Below are positions 38,739 to 49,453 of a stretch of DNA of 64,000 bases, piece by piece. Both the position numbers and the translations under genes were made by a program. The stretch lies in assembly GCA_954871525.1 (NCBI GenBank), contig OX940862.1, positions 43,889,732-43,953,731 on the forward strand. Direction: 5' to 3'. The number at the start of each line of letters is the position of its first letter. Positions within the stretch are counted from its first letter, which is position 1. The notes beneath the pieces are model-generated. The model made no database searches and was not told where the DNA came from. It was given only the letters and a program-made list of their open reading frames with translations. Origin of the DNA: Parietaria judaica. Its lineage: Eukaryota > Streptophyta > Magnoliopsida > Rosales > Urticaceae.

Positions 38739-41000
38739 TGCTTCTCAAAGGAACCTCCTCACGTATGGCTATCTGGTCACAAGAGCTAGGAGAGTACGGC
38801 ATCGAGTACGAGCCTAGAGTTTCCATCAAAGGCCAAGTCGTGGCCGACGTCATCGCCGAGTCATCCTGAAGAAGATATTGACAAACTGCCAAAGGCGCCT
38901 AAAAGGAAGAGTCATCCTAACGGACCAACTTGGTGCCTGCACGTTGACGGTGCTGCAAACGCGCACAGTTCAGGAGCTAGAATAGTGCTCACCAACCCCG
39001 ACGGCGGAAAGCTCCGCTATACCATACGCTTCGGATTCAAAGCCTCGAACAACGAGGCCGAATATGAGGCACTGCTAGCTGGACTTCAAAATCGCGCATA
39101 AACTCGCAGTGAAAGACCTGCGAATCCACTGCGATTCGTAGTTGATCGTGAAGCAAGTAGAAGGAGAGTATCAAGCGAAGGAAACTCACATGGTGGCATA
39201 CCTGGCGGAGAAACAAACGCTGCTAGATCCACTATCCTAATATGAAATCACTCAAATACCACAGGCAGAAAATTTGGAAGCTGATGCTTTGGCCAGAATG
39301 GCATTAGGGGAAGATGATGAGGAGCTTGGAAAATTTCTGATCGAGGCCCTCGAGGAAACTTCGATAAATAAGTCTGAAGTCCCCATTACGTCTAACGAAC
39401 CCGCTGAAAAGATGGAATTGTCAGCACTCGACTAGCTGAAACACGGTACCATCTCTACCAATCACGACGAAATCCCCATTACGTCTGAGGAACCGGCTGA
39501 AAAGCTAGAACCGTCAATAGTTGAGTACCTGAAATCCGGTATCATCTCTACCAATCATGACAAAATTCCCATTACGTCCGACGAGCCCGCTGAAAAGCTG
39601 GAACTGTCAGCAGTCGGGTACCAGAAAAACGGTACCATCTCTACCAGTTACAACAAAGTTCTCGTTGCAGTCGATGAACCACTAAAAAGTGGACATTGTC
39701 GACGATCGCGTATCTGAAATATTGTACACACCCAGTCAACCTCGGAGAAATCCTTACCATATCGGACGAAGCCGGTGAAAACTGGATGACTCTGATAGCA
39801 GAGTACCTAAAACACGGTACCCTCCCTGCCAACCGCAAAGAAGCTAGGAAACTCAAGTTCCATGCAACAAGATACGCGATGTACAATAGAGAGGTCTACT
39901 AACACGGCTTCATGCAACGTCTCCTGAAATGTCCTGCCAAGGAAGACGCCGACCTAGTTGTGAGACAAATCCACAAAGGAATTTGTGGAAACCACTACGC
40001 AGGATGATCCCTCGCGCTAAAAGCCCTTAAACAAGGGTATTTTTGGTCCACGCCGAAATGGCGCAAAAGTGCGAAAAGTGCATGAGATTTGCGCAAATAC
40101 CGCGACAGCCAGCAGCCCCGCTCTGCCCTGTGATGGTCCCATGCCCGTTTGGCAAATGGGGGATCGACCTAATCGGAAAATTACCAAAAGCCCCGGGAGG
40201 GGTGGAGTACGCAATAGTGGCCATCGACTACTTCACGAAGTGGGTCGAAGCCGAACCCATGGCGAAAATCATGCAGACCACCACGACGAACTTTATCTAG
40301 CGCAACATAGTGTGCCGGCACGGGCTACCTGAGTCGCTCATTAACAACAACGCCAAACAATTCAACAACATGGATCTCCAGGCGTTCTGCCGAGAACTCG
40401 GGATCAACAACACTTACTCCTCGCATGTCTACTCACAAGCAAATGGTCAGGACGAATCCTTCAACAAAGACATCTAATCGATTCTGAAAAAGAAACTCGA
40501 CGAAAAGAAGGAAAAGTGGGCCAAGGAGTTACCCGGTATACTCGGGACATACCGGACTACCACCAGAAACGCGAGGGGAGAAACTCATGTTCGCTCTAAC
40601 ATATGGCGTCGAAGCGGTCATCCCCGCTGAAATCACGGTGCCCTTACCTCGAGTCGAATTCTTTGACCAGGTGAAAAACCTGAAAGCCCAACGAATTGAA
40701 CTCGACCTTCTCGAAGAAAGACGAAATGACACTTGTGTACGCCTTGCGGCCCAGAAGCGAGTTGTGGAGCGATACTACAACTCCAAGGTCAAGACACGAC
40801 GTTTTCTGGAGGGAAGCCTAGTGCTGAGAAAAGTTGGGCAAAACACGGAGGTCCTGGGAGTCGGCGTCCTGGGGCCGACATGGGAGGGCCCGTACCGTGT
40901 CGCCAAAGTCATCCGAGACGGAACCTATCGACTGGAAGAGATGGGGGTAAAGAAATCCCCCACCCCTGGAACTTGGAACACCTGATACAATACTACCAAT
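38739..41000 (+). pseudogene. Gypsy (Tat-like) pol remnant: RNase H and integrase
   Basis: In broken frames the plus strand reads the end of one RNase H domain (EYEPRVSIKGQVVADVIAES, about 38790-38870). A second RNase H follows with LHVDGAANAHSSGARIVL and NNEAEYEALLAGL (38935-39095) and ENLEADALARMAL (about 39270-39310). Then comes a linker with a 31-residue repeat, the zinc-binding region (IHKGICGNH, near 39970), and the integrase core with WGIDLIGKLPKAPGGVEYAI and FTKWVEAEP (40158-40255), ending near 41000. Two RNase H domains in tandem suggest the Tat/Ogre lineage of Ty3/Gypsy. Many stops and frameshifts (39098, 39420, 39900, 40300, 40476) make it inactive. It begins directly after an LTR end, so its front part is missing. 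Confidence 0.85.
39381..39750 (+). repeat. 93 bp (31-codon) repeat inside Gypsy pol, about 4 copies
   Basis: The phrase ccccattacgtc recurs at about 39381, 39474 and 39567, with a weaker fourth copy near 39660. The unit encodes a form of PITSxEPAEKLELS, then YLKxGTISTNHDEI, and stays in frame over three copies apart from a stop in one. It lies in the linker between RNase H and integrase and resembles the following segment (ENWMTLIAEYLKHGTLPANR), so it may be a repeated copy of that region. Confidence 0.75.
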
Positions 41001-41360
41001 AAGTGGTGCACGACAAAGCCAGAACTACACATCCGAAGCTAAGCCTGAGATACGAGCTGAAACCAAGCAAGGTAGCCGAACGGAGGCTTGGAGCCTATCC
41101 AAGCTGAAGTGAAGGTTTCCAACGCTCCAATTCAAGTTGAAGTTAAGATACAATCCAGGAAGAAGTAAGGCTCAAGGAGAAGTAGTTAAGCCAACACCGC
41201 CACCACGAGTATCCTAACCGGCCCGAAAAGAGCTCTGACCACCGGCCAATGCAAAAGAAGGCACCACAAGAAATGCCAAATCTATGGAAAGTCATATTTC
41301 ATATTTGAAAATTATTGTCTCTACTTGAATAGATTTCTCGTAATCCTAACCGACTGCTAA

Positions 41361-41500
41361 AAAACTTGGGGGGGGGGGATCTTTGATCCCGCCTACTCAG
41401 TCATAAAGAACCTAGTACGGCCCGGAACTTTGATCCCGCCTACCCAGGCATAAAAGACCTAGTGCGGCCCGGATCTTCGATCCCGCCTACTCAGGTCAGT
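41361..41500 (+). mobile_element. Gypsy polypurine tract and start of 3' LTR with 47 bp repeats
   Basis: aaaacttggggggggggga (41361-41379) has the form of a Gypsy polypurine tract. It is followed by three copies of a 47 bp unit containing gatcccgcctac (41385, 41432, 41479), probably the beginning of a truncated 3' LTR. Confidence 0.55.
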
Positions 41501-41846
41501 GGTTGCTTGAGTTAAGTTTGTGAATCAAAAAAATGGTGGGTTACTCTTACATGTGATGATTAAATTTGTTGCATGATCGTTCTGAAGTAGGTAGTGAATT
41601 TCAAAGGAACTCAGATTAAATTTCACTAATTTAATTGAGTTGAGACTAAACTCAATTTAGCTATATACGTGGTTAGTATGCTTTAGGAGCTGCAACCACG
41701 TGTCAGTCGCTTAATTACCTTAAAATAGTACCGAGGTTTTCTCTATGTTTATCCGAAATATACCTAGCAATATTTACTATATCTAAAAAGTATAAGACTT
41801 TCTCCTATATAAATTTTGATAAAAGTTTCATTCATGTCAATTAGCT
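41501..41846. other. Region between the Gypsy remnant and Copia gag
   Basis: AT-rich. It should hold the 5' LTR end and primer-binding site of the outer Copia element, but I cannot recognise either, so that part is probably deleted or decayed. Confidence 0.35.
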
Positions 41847-41981
41847 ATGTCGCACCCAATCATGTCATTGTTGTCAAACAACAATATGGATGGGAGAAAC
41901 TTTCCTAAATGGAAAGCTAACATCAACATCGTCATGAGTAGCGAGAACATTCTCTATGTTCTCGTAGATGAATGTCGTGCG
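41847..41981 (+). pseudogene. Copia gag, 5' portion (outer element), interrupted by an LTR element
   Basis: The frame starting at 41847 contains NFPKWKANINIVMSSENILY and VLVDECRA, the start of the capsid-like Gag domain of plant Copia elements. Coding stops at the inserted retrotransposon beginning at 41982. The reading continues in frame after the insertion at 52205. Gag packages the element RNA; this copy is disabled by the insertion. Confidence 0.8.
41977..41981. other. Target-site duplication, left (gtgcg)
   Basis: The 5-mer gtgcg immediately before the left LTR equals 52200-52204 immediately after the right LTR. Confidence 0.9.
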
Positions 41982-44731
41982 TGTTGGAAATTGGATATAG
42001 CTCCGACGCCATTTATTGGAAATCGGATATACTAATATCCCAATTTACCTTGAAAAATAACGAAATAGCTTCGATTGCAAATTCATTAAATATACTTTTA
42101 ACGTCCCGTCCAAATTACCTTGAATATTCCGCTCTCATCAGTCTGTCCGGGTAACTTCAAAAATAATTTTAAGACGGAAAAGTTACACCGTAACAACATA
42201 CTGACATCGAGTAATTTGGATAAAGCGACCGGATAAATAATTGGCAATTTAATTATCACAATTAATTTCATAACAACATTATTAAATCTAATGTCTATGG
42301 AAAATAAATAAATACAATAAAAGGAATTTTGCATTTATTGACCCAATGCATAAGGCCGAACCTCATTGACGACTTCCGACTGCGCGTTCTGACTTTGGCA
42401 GGGCTCCGCCGATGCTGAGGGAAACTCCCGTGGTCTTCCGGGATATTCTCCTGGATTCCTTGTACCGAAGTGTGGGCTTCGCCGGCACGTCTCCGTCGCA
42501 AAATTTAACTGGCGGTTCTTTTTAAGCTTCCGGAGAAAAATATCTCCTAAGCCGAACCAGAAGAGAGATCAGAAGCAGAAAACTCGCAGACCCTAAAGAG
42601 AGAGGGAGAGCTCGAGTTTTTGCTCTGGGGAAATGTGTGAAAAATGTGTAGAATGAGCTCCCTAATTATAGCCTTTAGCCCGTAACCAAATTTGAGAAAT
42701 TTACTCCCAAATTTCGAAATTATATATATTAAATATAATTAATTATCGTAATCCAAAGGTTTAGATTCAATCTCATCTAAATCCAATGGATATAATTAAT
42801 TAGGGATTTAATTAAATAAGAAAGACTTGGTAAAATCAAAAACCAATCTTATCTACTTATTCAAATTTCGAAATTTATATATATATATAATAATAATAAT
42901 AATTTCGAAAAATTATTAATTATTATATATATTAATTAATTTCCAATCCGACGGTAAAGATTAAATCTTAAACCGATCCAACGGATACAATTAATTAGGT
43001 CAAATTCGAAAACCCTAAGCTTGGTCACCAAGCTGTTATTTTCGAATTAGGGTTAGGTCAAAAATCAATTATCTTATTCCAACGGTTGATATTAAATCAT
43101 TTCCGATCCAATGTATTAAATTAATTTTAGGGTTTTTGCTAAAATACCAAATATTAGGTACTTATGCCGCAAATATTTAAAATTTCAAACCAAGTCAAAT
43201 GCGTGTGAAGTGGTTGAACTTTTCTTACTGCTCAATAATCGATATACACATATAATATATAATTAAATATATATCATTATTATTAATATAAATCTATTAA
43301 TTACTAATTAATTATTAATAAGATATTAATAATTAAATCCAAATAATTAAATTATATTAATAATTCCTGATCTCAATATCACACATTAAAATTTCATGGT
43401 GCCACACCATCATTTAATTCGTGACATGTGATTTAATTTCATAGCTTGTCGTCCCGAACACAAACTTAGAAAATCCATAAATCACAAACCGTAAGTCGGA
43501 ATGACTTGGTTCAAAAAGCAAAGTTGCTTAGAATTTAATTTACATCAACATGGTGCTGATAGAAAATCTAAATTCTAGCTTTCTTTTTATCAGTTAATTC
43601 CGTGTACCAAAATATGGTACTTTTGCCACGCTGACGATAAAACTATCAGACGTCTGCCAAAGACTTGTCAGTTTTATTAGTCGAGCCAAATGATTAAACA
43701 TTATCCAGAATGTATTTTAATCACGTACATATCATCCGTTACGGAGCTATCCTGGGGACCATGGACCCGTATCACTTAAGCTCCAACGAACCGCTAGATG
43801 TTCGTCAAACCTCGAAGTGATTCCACTATAGACCCGAGGCTGCACTCTTTAGTGATACGGTATATATTATTCCCTTATAACAACAGGGTGTCTATTGATA
43901 CAGTCAAATTCCGGTTATTGATCTTTCACTTGATGATCCATACATGAGCAGGCGATTTTTACTGTATTGCCTCTCACTGCATTTTCATCCTTAACTTAGT
44001 CGGATGATATTATGAGCAACCCACTTATGATTACGAGTCATAAGCTGGCCATGGGTAAATCTCACTTCTCACCATCGAAAATTAAGGGAATCATCTTGAC
44101 TCTGAAGAGAGCTATGTGATGCCCATATCTATGATCAAGCTACCTTCACTGTTGACTATCATGTTCCCAAAATAATAGTGTTGGGAACAGCGGTAATATA
44201 TTGTGTTCTTAAATGGTTAAATCAAAGAACAATCAGGTCAACATATCAGACTCAAGATCACTCAGGACTTAGATCGATATCCATTTGATCATCTACTAGT
44301 GACTCAACTTCAAGTTATCAGTGACGGTCTTATATGATAACTTCTTGAGTTTAAGTCAGGTCCAGTCTAGTATGAAGACGCTTCATACTTAATGCACTTC
44401 TAGTGAATGTGACACACAGAGTTAATCCAGAATAGGATTATATCACTTAGTCACATTAATGACCTTTTCAATTAATGGGCTCCCACCCAGTTAATCAGGT
44501 CACGGACAATTTAAGTTCATTTATTATGATTATCAATTCTTCCTCACATTGACTCCGGTGTGATGATAATAACATAATTGCATTCCATTATGAACTATGG
44601 ATCAAACATTCTATTTTACTCTACTGAAACTATAATAAGATTAACATAATAAGTATTATCTTTATTCAACGACTAGTCATAATCTTTTACAAATGGGTTA
44701 AAACAGCTTGTTTAAGGACACATGTCCAACA
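41982..44731 (-). mobile_element. 3' LTR of the inner Copia element
   Basis: TG...CA ends, 2750 bp. The TATA-type motif that reads ctatttatag (plus strand) in the partner LTR reads ctaattatag here (about 42662-42671), so this copy has a damaged promoter. Open frames at 42098-42501 are mirrored in the other LTR and are not genes. Confidence 0.9.
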
Positions 44732-44742
44732 ATCTCCCACTT
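44732..44742 (-). promoter_or_regulatory. Polypurine tract
   Basis: On the minus strand agtgggagatt directly precedes the LTR start, the usual Copia plus-strand priming site. Confidence 0.8.
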
Positions 44743-46150
44743 GTACTTAGAGAAGATGACCCATGTCTTTCAGACCCATATACTCTAGATGCCTCCTGAA
44801 TATTTTCCCTGGCAACGTCTTGGCAAATGGATCAGCCAGTTTGTCTCCCAAAGCTATTTTCATAACCCTTACGTCGCCTCAACGTACAATCTCTATACTG
44901 AGATGGTATTTACGTTCTATATGCTACACCTTGTCATGGTTTACGGACTCTTTGGAATTTTGCCACTGCGCCACTGTTATCACAGTACAACGTTAGTGAC
45001 CCATCATACACCTGGAATTTCTCCCAGCTCTGTGTAAAAATTCTTAAGTCAAACTGATCCCTAAGCCGCCTCCTGGCTGCTTTATATTCAGTTTCCATTG
45101 TGGAATCTGCGATACAAGATTGCTTTATGCATATCTAGAATACCGCTCCAACAACAAGAGTGTACACTGCTCTTGATGTAGACTTACTCAAGTCCCGGTC
45201 AGACATAAAGTCTGAGTCAGTGTAGCATAGTGGATTCAGATAGTATCTTGACCACTAGCATATTATCTCCGGTTCTTCGAAGATACTTGAGAACGCCACT
45301 GCTGTTAAGTGAACTATACCTGGGTTAGATTGGTATCTGCTAACAATTCCTATATTAGGAATTCAGTAGCTAACCAAGCTTTCACGTCCGATATCTTTTT
45401 CAATCGTTTCCGATCAAAATTATGTCGGTGTATATCACAATGAAAACCACTACGTTTAACATCATTGAGTCAATAAATGCAGGAACTCAATCATATTTTA
45501 GCGAATCCGAAAGTCTTAATGTCACATCAAACTTTTCGATTCCTTGATCAAGAGGCTTGCTTCAATCCATAAATGGATTTGAGTAATCTGCAAACCTTCC
45601 CTTCTTCATCTTTATGCACGAACCTTCTCGTTGCACCATATAGATGTTCTAGTCAATCTTCCCGTTCAGGAACCGGTTTTGACTTTAATCTGCCAAATCT
45701 CATATAAGAAACTTTAGGATATGGACAGAATGGACTTTAGTGACTGAAGAGAATTACCTCGTAATCTACACTTTCTCTTGGGTTCAACCCTTGTCCACTA
45801 AACTAGCTTTGAAGGTTCCAACCTTCCCGTCCACTCATCTTTTTGCAATTGTAGATCCACATACAGCCAATGGATTTAAATCCACCCAGTAAGACTACAA
45901 GTTCCCAGATTTGGTTAGAATCTATAGATTCTATTTCTTGGTTCATGGCATCCTGCCGTTTCCCATGATCAGTATCCTTTATTACCTTGTTAAAGGTCTC
46001 GGGATCATTACGTTACTGTCATCATGACAACGTTTATCTCTTTCTGATACTCGTAGCGTCCAATCTAATGCTTGAACCTCCCACTACGTCTGAGTACCCA
46101 GAGTTCTGATTTGGGACCTGTGGTTTCCTCAATCTGATTTTCAACAGTCA
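44743..46150 (-). pseudogene. Decayed Copia reverse transcriptase and RNase H
   Basis: On the minus strand, from about 46010 downward, I read AMNQEIESIDSNQIWELV, KSIGCMWIYNCK, then the catalytic region as VIYTDIILIGND (near 45420), where Copia elements have YVDD. RNase H pieces follow: SRYQSNPGIVHLTAV, YTDSDFMSDRDLSKSTS and ADSTMETEYKAA. The tail, REIFRRHLEYMGLKDMGHLL, lies just before the polypurine tract. Stops and frame changes are frequent. Both the altered catalytic motif and the stops make it inactive. Confidence 0.8.
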
Positions 46151-48939
46151 CTGTTGATCATGTAATTATTATGTTTTTCTGACAATTCCTTAAGTACTAT
46201 TTTACTTTGAGGTTCATAGTTTATCATATAATCATATTCTAAAAGAGGTACTATCGTTGGTAAAACGACTACACTCTTTTATGATTATAAACTATATCTT
46301 GTCTAAGTACCCACTAAATGAATATTATTAAAATGATTACCTTCAGTGTAATCATTTCTAAAGGTTATAGTTTCCCTTTTCTGCAACACCTCATTCTGCT
46401 GGTGTGCTAGGAAACGTTGACTATAAGAGAATTAATTCTCCTTTAGATATTACATAACTAAAAGTTTAGACTCATTCCTTTCAGCAAAACTGAAGAGCCA
46501 ATATCGAATTAAAAATTCGTATCATGCAATAAATTTCTGGAACTCACAAAAGTTCTAATTTACTTTGCATTCATACCATTACCTTGAATACTTGCCAATC
46601 ATTAGATAAAGTATTCATTTCCTTCTCGAGCTTGTATAATGGACCACATACACCAAGTATGTACAAGCTTTATAGGAACTGTGGCTCTTAGATCGTTTTA
46701 CGGAAAAACGATCTTTTAGTCAATTTTAATCTTTTAGATAAGATTCTCAAACAGGGAGGGAATTGACAAACAATTCACGCATTGGTCCATCCTGTTTATC
46801 TTATCTAAATTAATATGACTATTTGTAGATGCCATAGGTATGATCAATCACTTTCAGTCTTAACCTTTTATGGACATCATATCCATAATATTCATTTATT
46901 ATTTCATAAGAGTTTCAACTCGTTTATATGTCATAACGTTCCATATAAATAATCAAATCATTTATTAAGAATATTATCTAAAATGACAGATACATGTTTA
47001 TACACATTGACATTTAAAGCTCGTTTATTTCATTTCACCGGACAATCATTGTAAACAACTAGATCATTTCTTAAGATAATTATTATTATCTAAAATGATA
47101 AAACTTTGTTTACATAAGTGGACACTTGAATTTCCACGTAAGTCACGGGTATAATAAATATTGTTCTTGAAAACAACATTCTATTATATATACATAAACG
47201 AATTGCTTTATTTATAAACGACTTGCTCCCACTACCTTAATTGAAATAATTATCCCATTATGTTTTTGACTAACATAGTCAAACTTACATTAATGATTGT
47301 CTTCTGAATCCTGGATTCAGTCAAAGGTTTCAACCTTAACCAATCATTGACTTTGGGTAGGGTGATTATCTTATCTTTGTTTACCTTTCATCAATCTCCC
47401 AAGTAAAAGAACTTTCGAATTACTCCCTTGTAATTTTGAGTGGGAATACCGGCTAGGAACAAAAGATAATCAATAAGCAAACTGAATCACTTATTCAGAC
47501 CATTATTGTCATGACAATATACACATCAGATTCTTAGATAGCAATGATATTTTAGAAATCGACATTTTAGACTGGCATTGAAATAAGAAACTTATTAAAC
47601 TTTATTATAGACAGAATGTTTCAAATTATAGGTTTGAAATAGTTACATGATGCAAACATGTTCTTGGAAAAACGTTAAATAAACCCTTTAACTATTTCGT
47701 GATAATTTAACCGACTGTACACGTCGTTGCCGTCCTTAGTGGCATGGTCACTCTAGGGTGACTCGCGGTATCAACCATGTAGTTTGGTTAAACTAAGTTT
47801 TAGTCATAAACTTAATTAATATTCATAACAAGAACAGCCAAGTTCTCTATGATTATTAACTATCACCATAGACGGTCGGGAAGCACCAACTTCCGTGCAA
47901 GCTTAACCCATTATTTTCGGTTCTCGGGATCCTCTTGGAAACGTCGTCCTTAGGGAATGGTCACACTAGGGTGACTCGCGGTCCATTTCCAAGATTCTTC
48001 CGTCCCCATATTCTTTTGGAACTATCACAGTGTCAAACCTTCCACAAGCACACCTTCCTTAGGGAATGGACACACTAGGGTGACTCGAGGCGGTGTGGTT
48101 AGCAGACCTTGTGACAGTAATAATGGAGACCTTTGTTTTATTCTATACTTGCCATTGTTTTTAGAAAATAACGTTTTTTATTTTTTTATTTAAAACTTAT
48201 TATAAACTCTTTTTAATGTCACATTAAAAAGGTTTATATTGAGGCATTATAATTACCGAGGTAATATCTAATAAGCCTTTTTATTTATTTATTAGTTTGT
48301 CGGTAGTGATAGGTCAACGCGTACGCTCTCCAGGAAGATGGGAGGGGTCCTAACCGGTCACCCAGAAGTGGATGGTGAACCGGCCCCACTTTTGATTCCC
48401 TCTTCCTTAGACAAGATTGTACGGTTGAGATTTTTCCGACTAATAATAAATAAATCTCCTTTATTGTTCATTATTTATATCTATTCCAATTCCGACATAT
48501 TAATAATGTTCAACGAATATAGACACTATGTTCGCATGTTATGAAAATAGGTTCTATCAAATTATATCTATGATGAATCTTACTAATATGTAAATGATAC
48601 TTATTCATAAAGAATTATCATTCATATTGAAGCCATTAATAATTATTTATGAAATATAAAATAAGCCAATGATATCATTCTATAAAGAATTATCATCCAT
48701 ATTTTATTTTATGAATAATATAAAATAAGACAATGTTATTTATCCAAAATAACATCCATATTTTAATTTATTAAAATAAGACAATGTTATTCATTAAAAA
48801 ATAACATCCATATTTTAATTTTAATTAATTAATCAAACATAATTAATTTTAATTCATAAATCTCAATTTCAAAAATAACATTAATTCATCCACGATTTTT
48901 GGGTCGGGTGAGAAATCCGATCCTTATTAAAAAATAACA
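46151..48939 (-). other. Internal region of the inner Copia element, little coding left
   Basis: AT-rich and degenerate; integrase and gag would be expected here but I cannot follow them. A ~38 bp phrase containing ggtcac-ctagggtgactcg recurs at about 47731-47768, 47944-47981 and 48053-48090. Confidence 0.5.
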
Positions 48940-49265
48940 CGTGGGCCATCCGGGCTTAATCCCGGGCCCATGTTTCGCGGATTAGGGCATTCCCAGCCCT
49001 TGGAATGGGCTGAGATAACTCCAGCCACGGTCTTCCAGGCCCAGGGACGAGCCCAGGCCCAAGACCGAGGCTTTTCCCAAAGCCCAGTGCATGGGCTTCG
49101 CCCAGTCGCGCTGCCAGCGACTGGCTGCTACGCGCTCAGCGCCCTCTCGGGCCACGCCTTGGGCTGATGGCTTGCGGGCTGGCTAAGCCCAATGGCCCAG
49201 CATGTCTTTCGGCCCATCAGGGCTGTGCGAACAGCCCTGTGCTTTTCCAATTTGGCCCTAGCCGA
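48940..49265 (-). promoter_or_regulatory. GC-rich leader next to the primer-binding site
   Basis: About 320 bp of GC-rich sequence in an element that is otherwise strongly AT-rich. It is packed with gggc/gccc words such as gggcccat, cccaggcccaag and agcccagtgcatgggctt. It lies in the untranslated leader between the primer-binding site and gag. The open frames at 48970-49364 have no recognisable product. A packaging or dimerisation structure is possible, as is a cluster of TGGGCY-type sites. Confidence 0.45.
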
Positions 49266-49437
49266 TTGATTAGGGTTACAAAAAGTAACCCTAATTCATA
49301 TCCGGTCCAAATATTTTGGATCGGGTATTTTAAAAAATCTAGAAATTCAAAATTTCAATTTTAAATTAATGATTCATCAAATAATTCGATCATTTAAAAC
49401 CCTAATTTAAATTACGTAATTATTTATCCACGAACAC

Positions 49438-49453
49438 GGGCTCTGATACTAAT
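49438..49453 (-). promoter_or_regulatory. Primer-binding site (initiator tRNA-Met type)
   Basis: On the minus strand, directly after the 5' LTR, the sequence attagtatcagagccc resembles the plant initiator methionine tRNA complement (tggtatcagagc), with one difference in the matching core. Confidence 0.8.

Noticed and set aside
40529..40732. Minus-strand open frame in the Gypsy integrase region
   Set aside because: Shadow of the plus-strand pol remnant.
42098..42501. Minus-strand frames present twice (also at 49570-49973)
   Set aside because: They are LTR sequence, duplicated because both LTRs carry it.
48338..49364. Open frames in the Copia leader
   Set aside because: GC-rich composition effect on the strand opposite to the element's coding sense.
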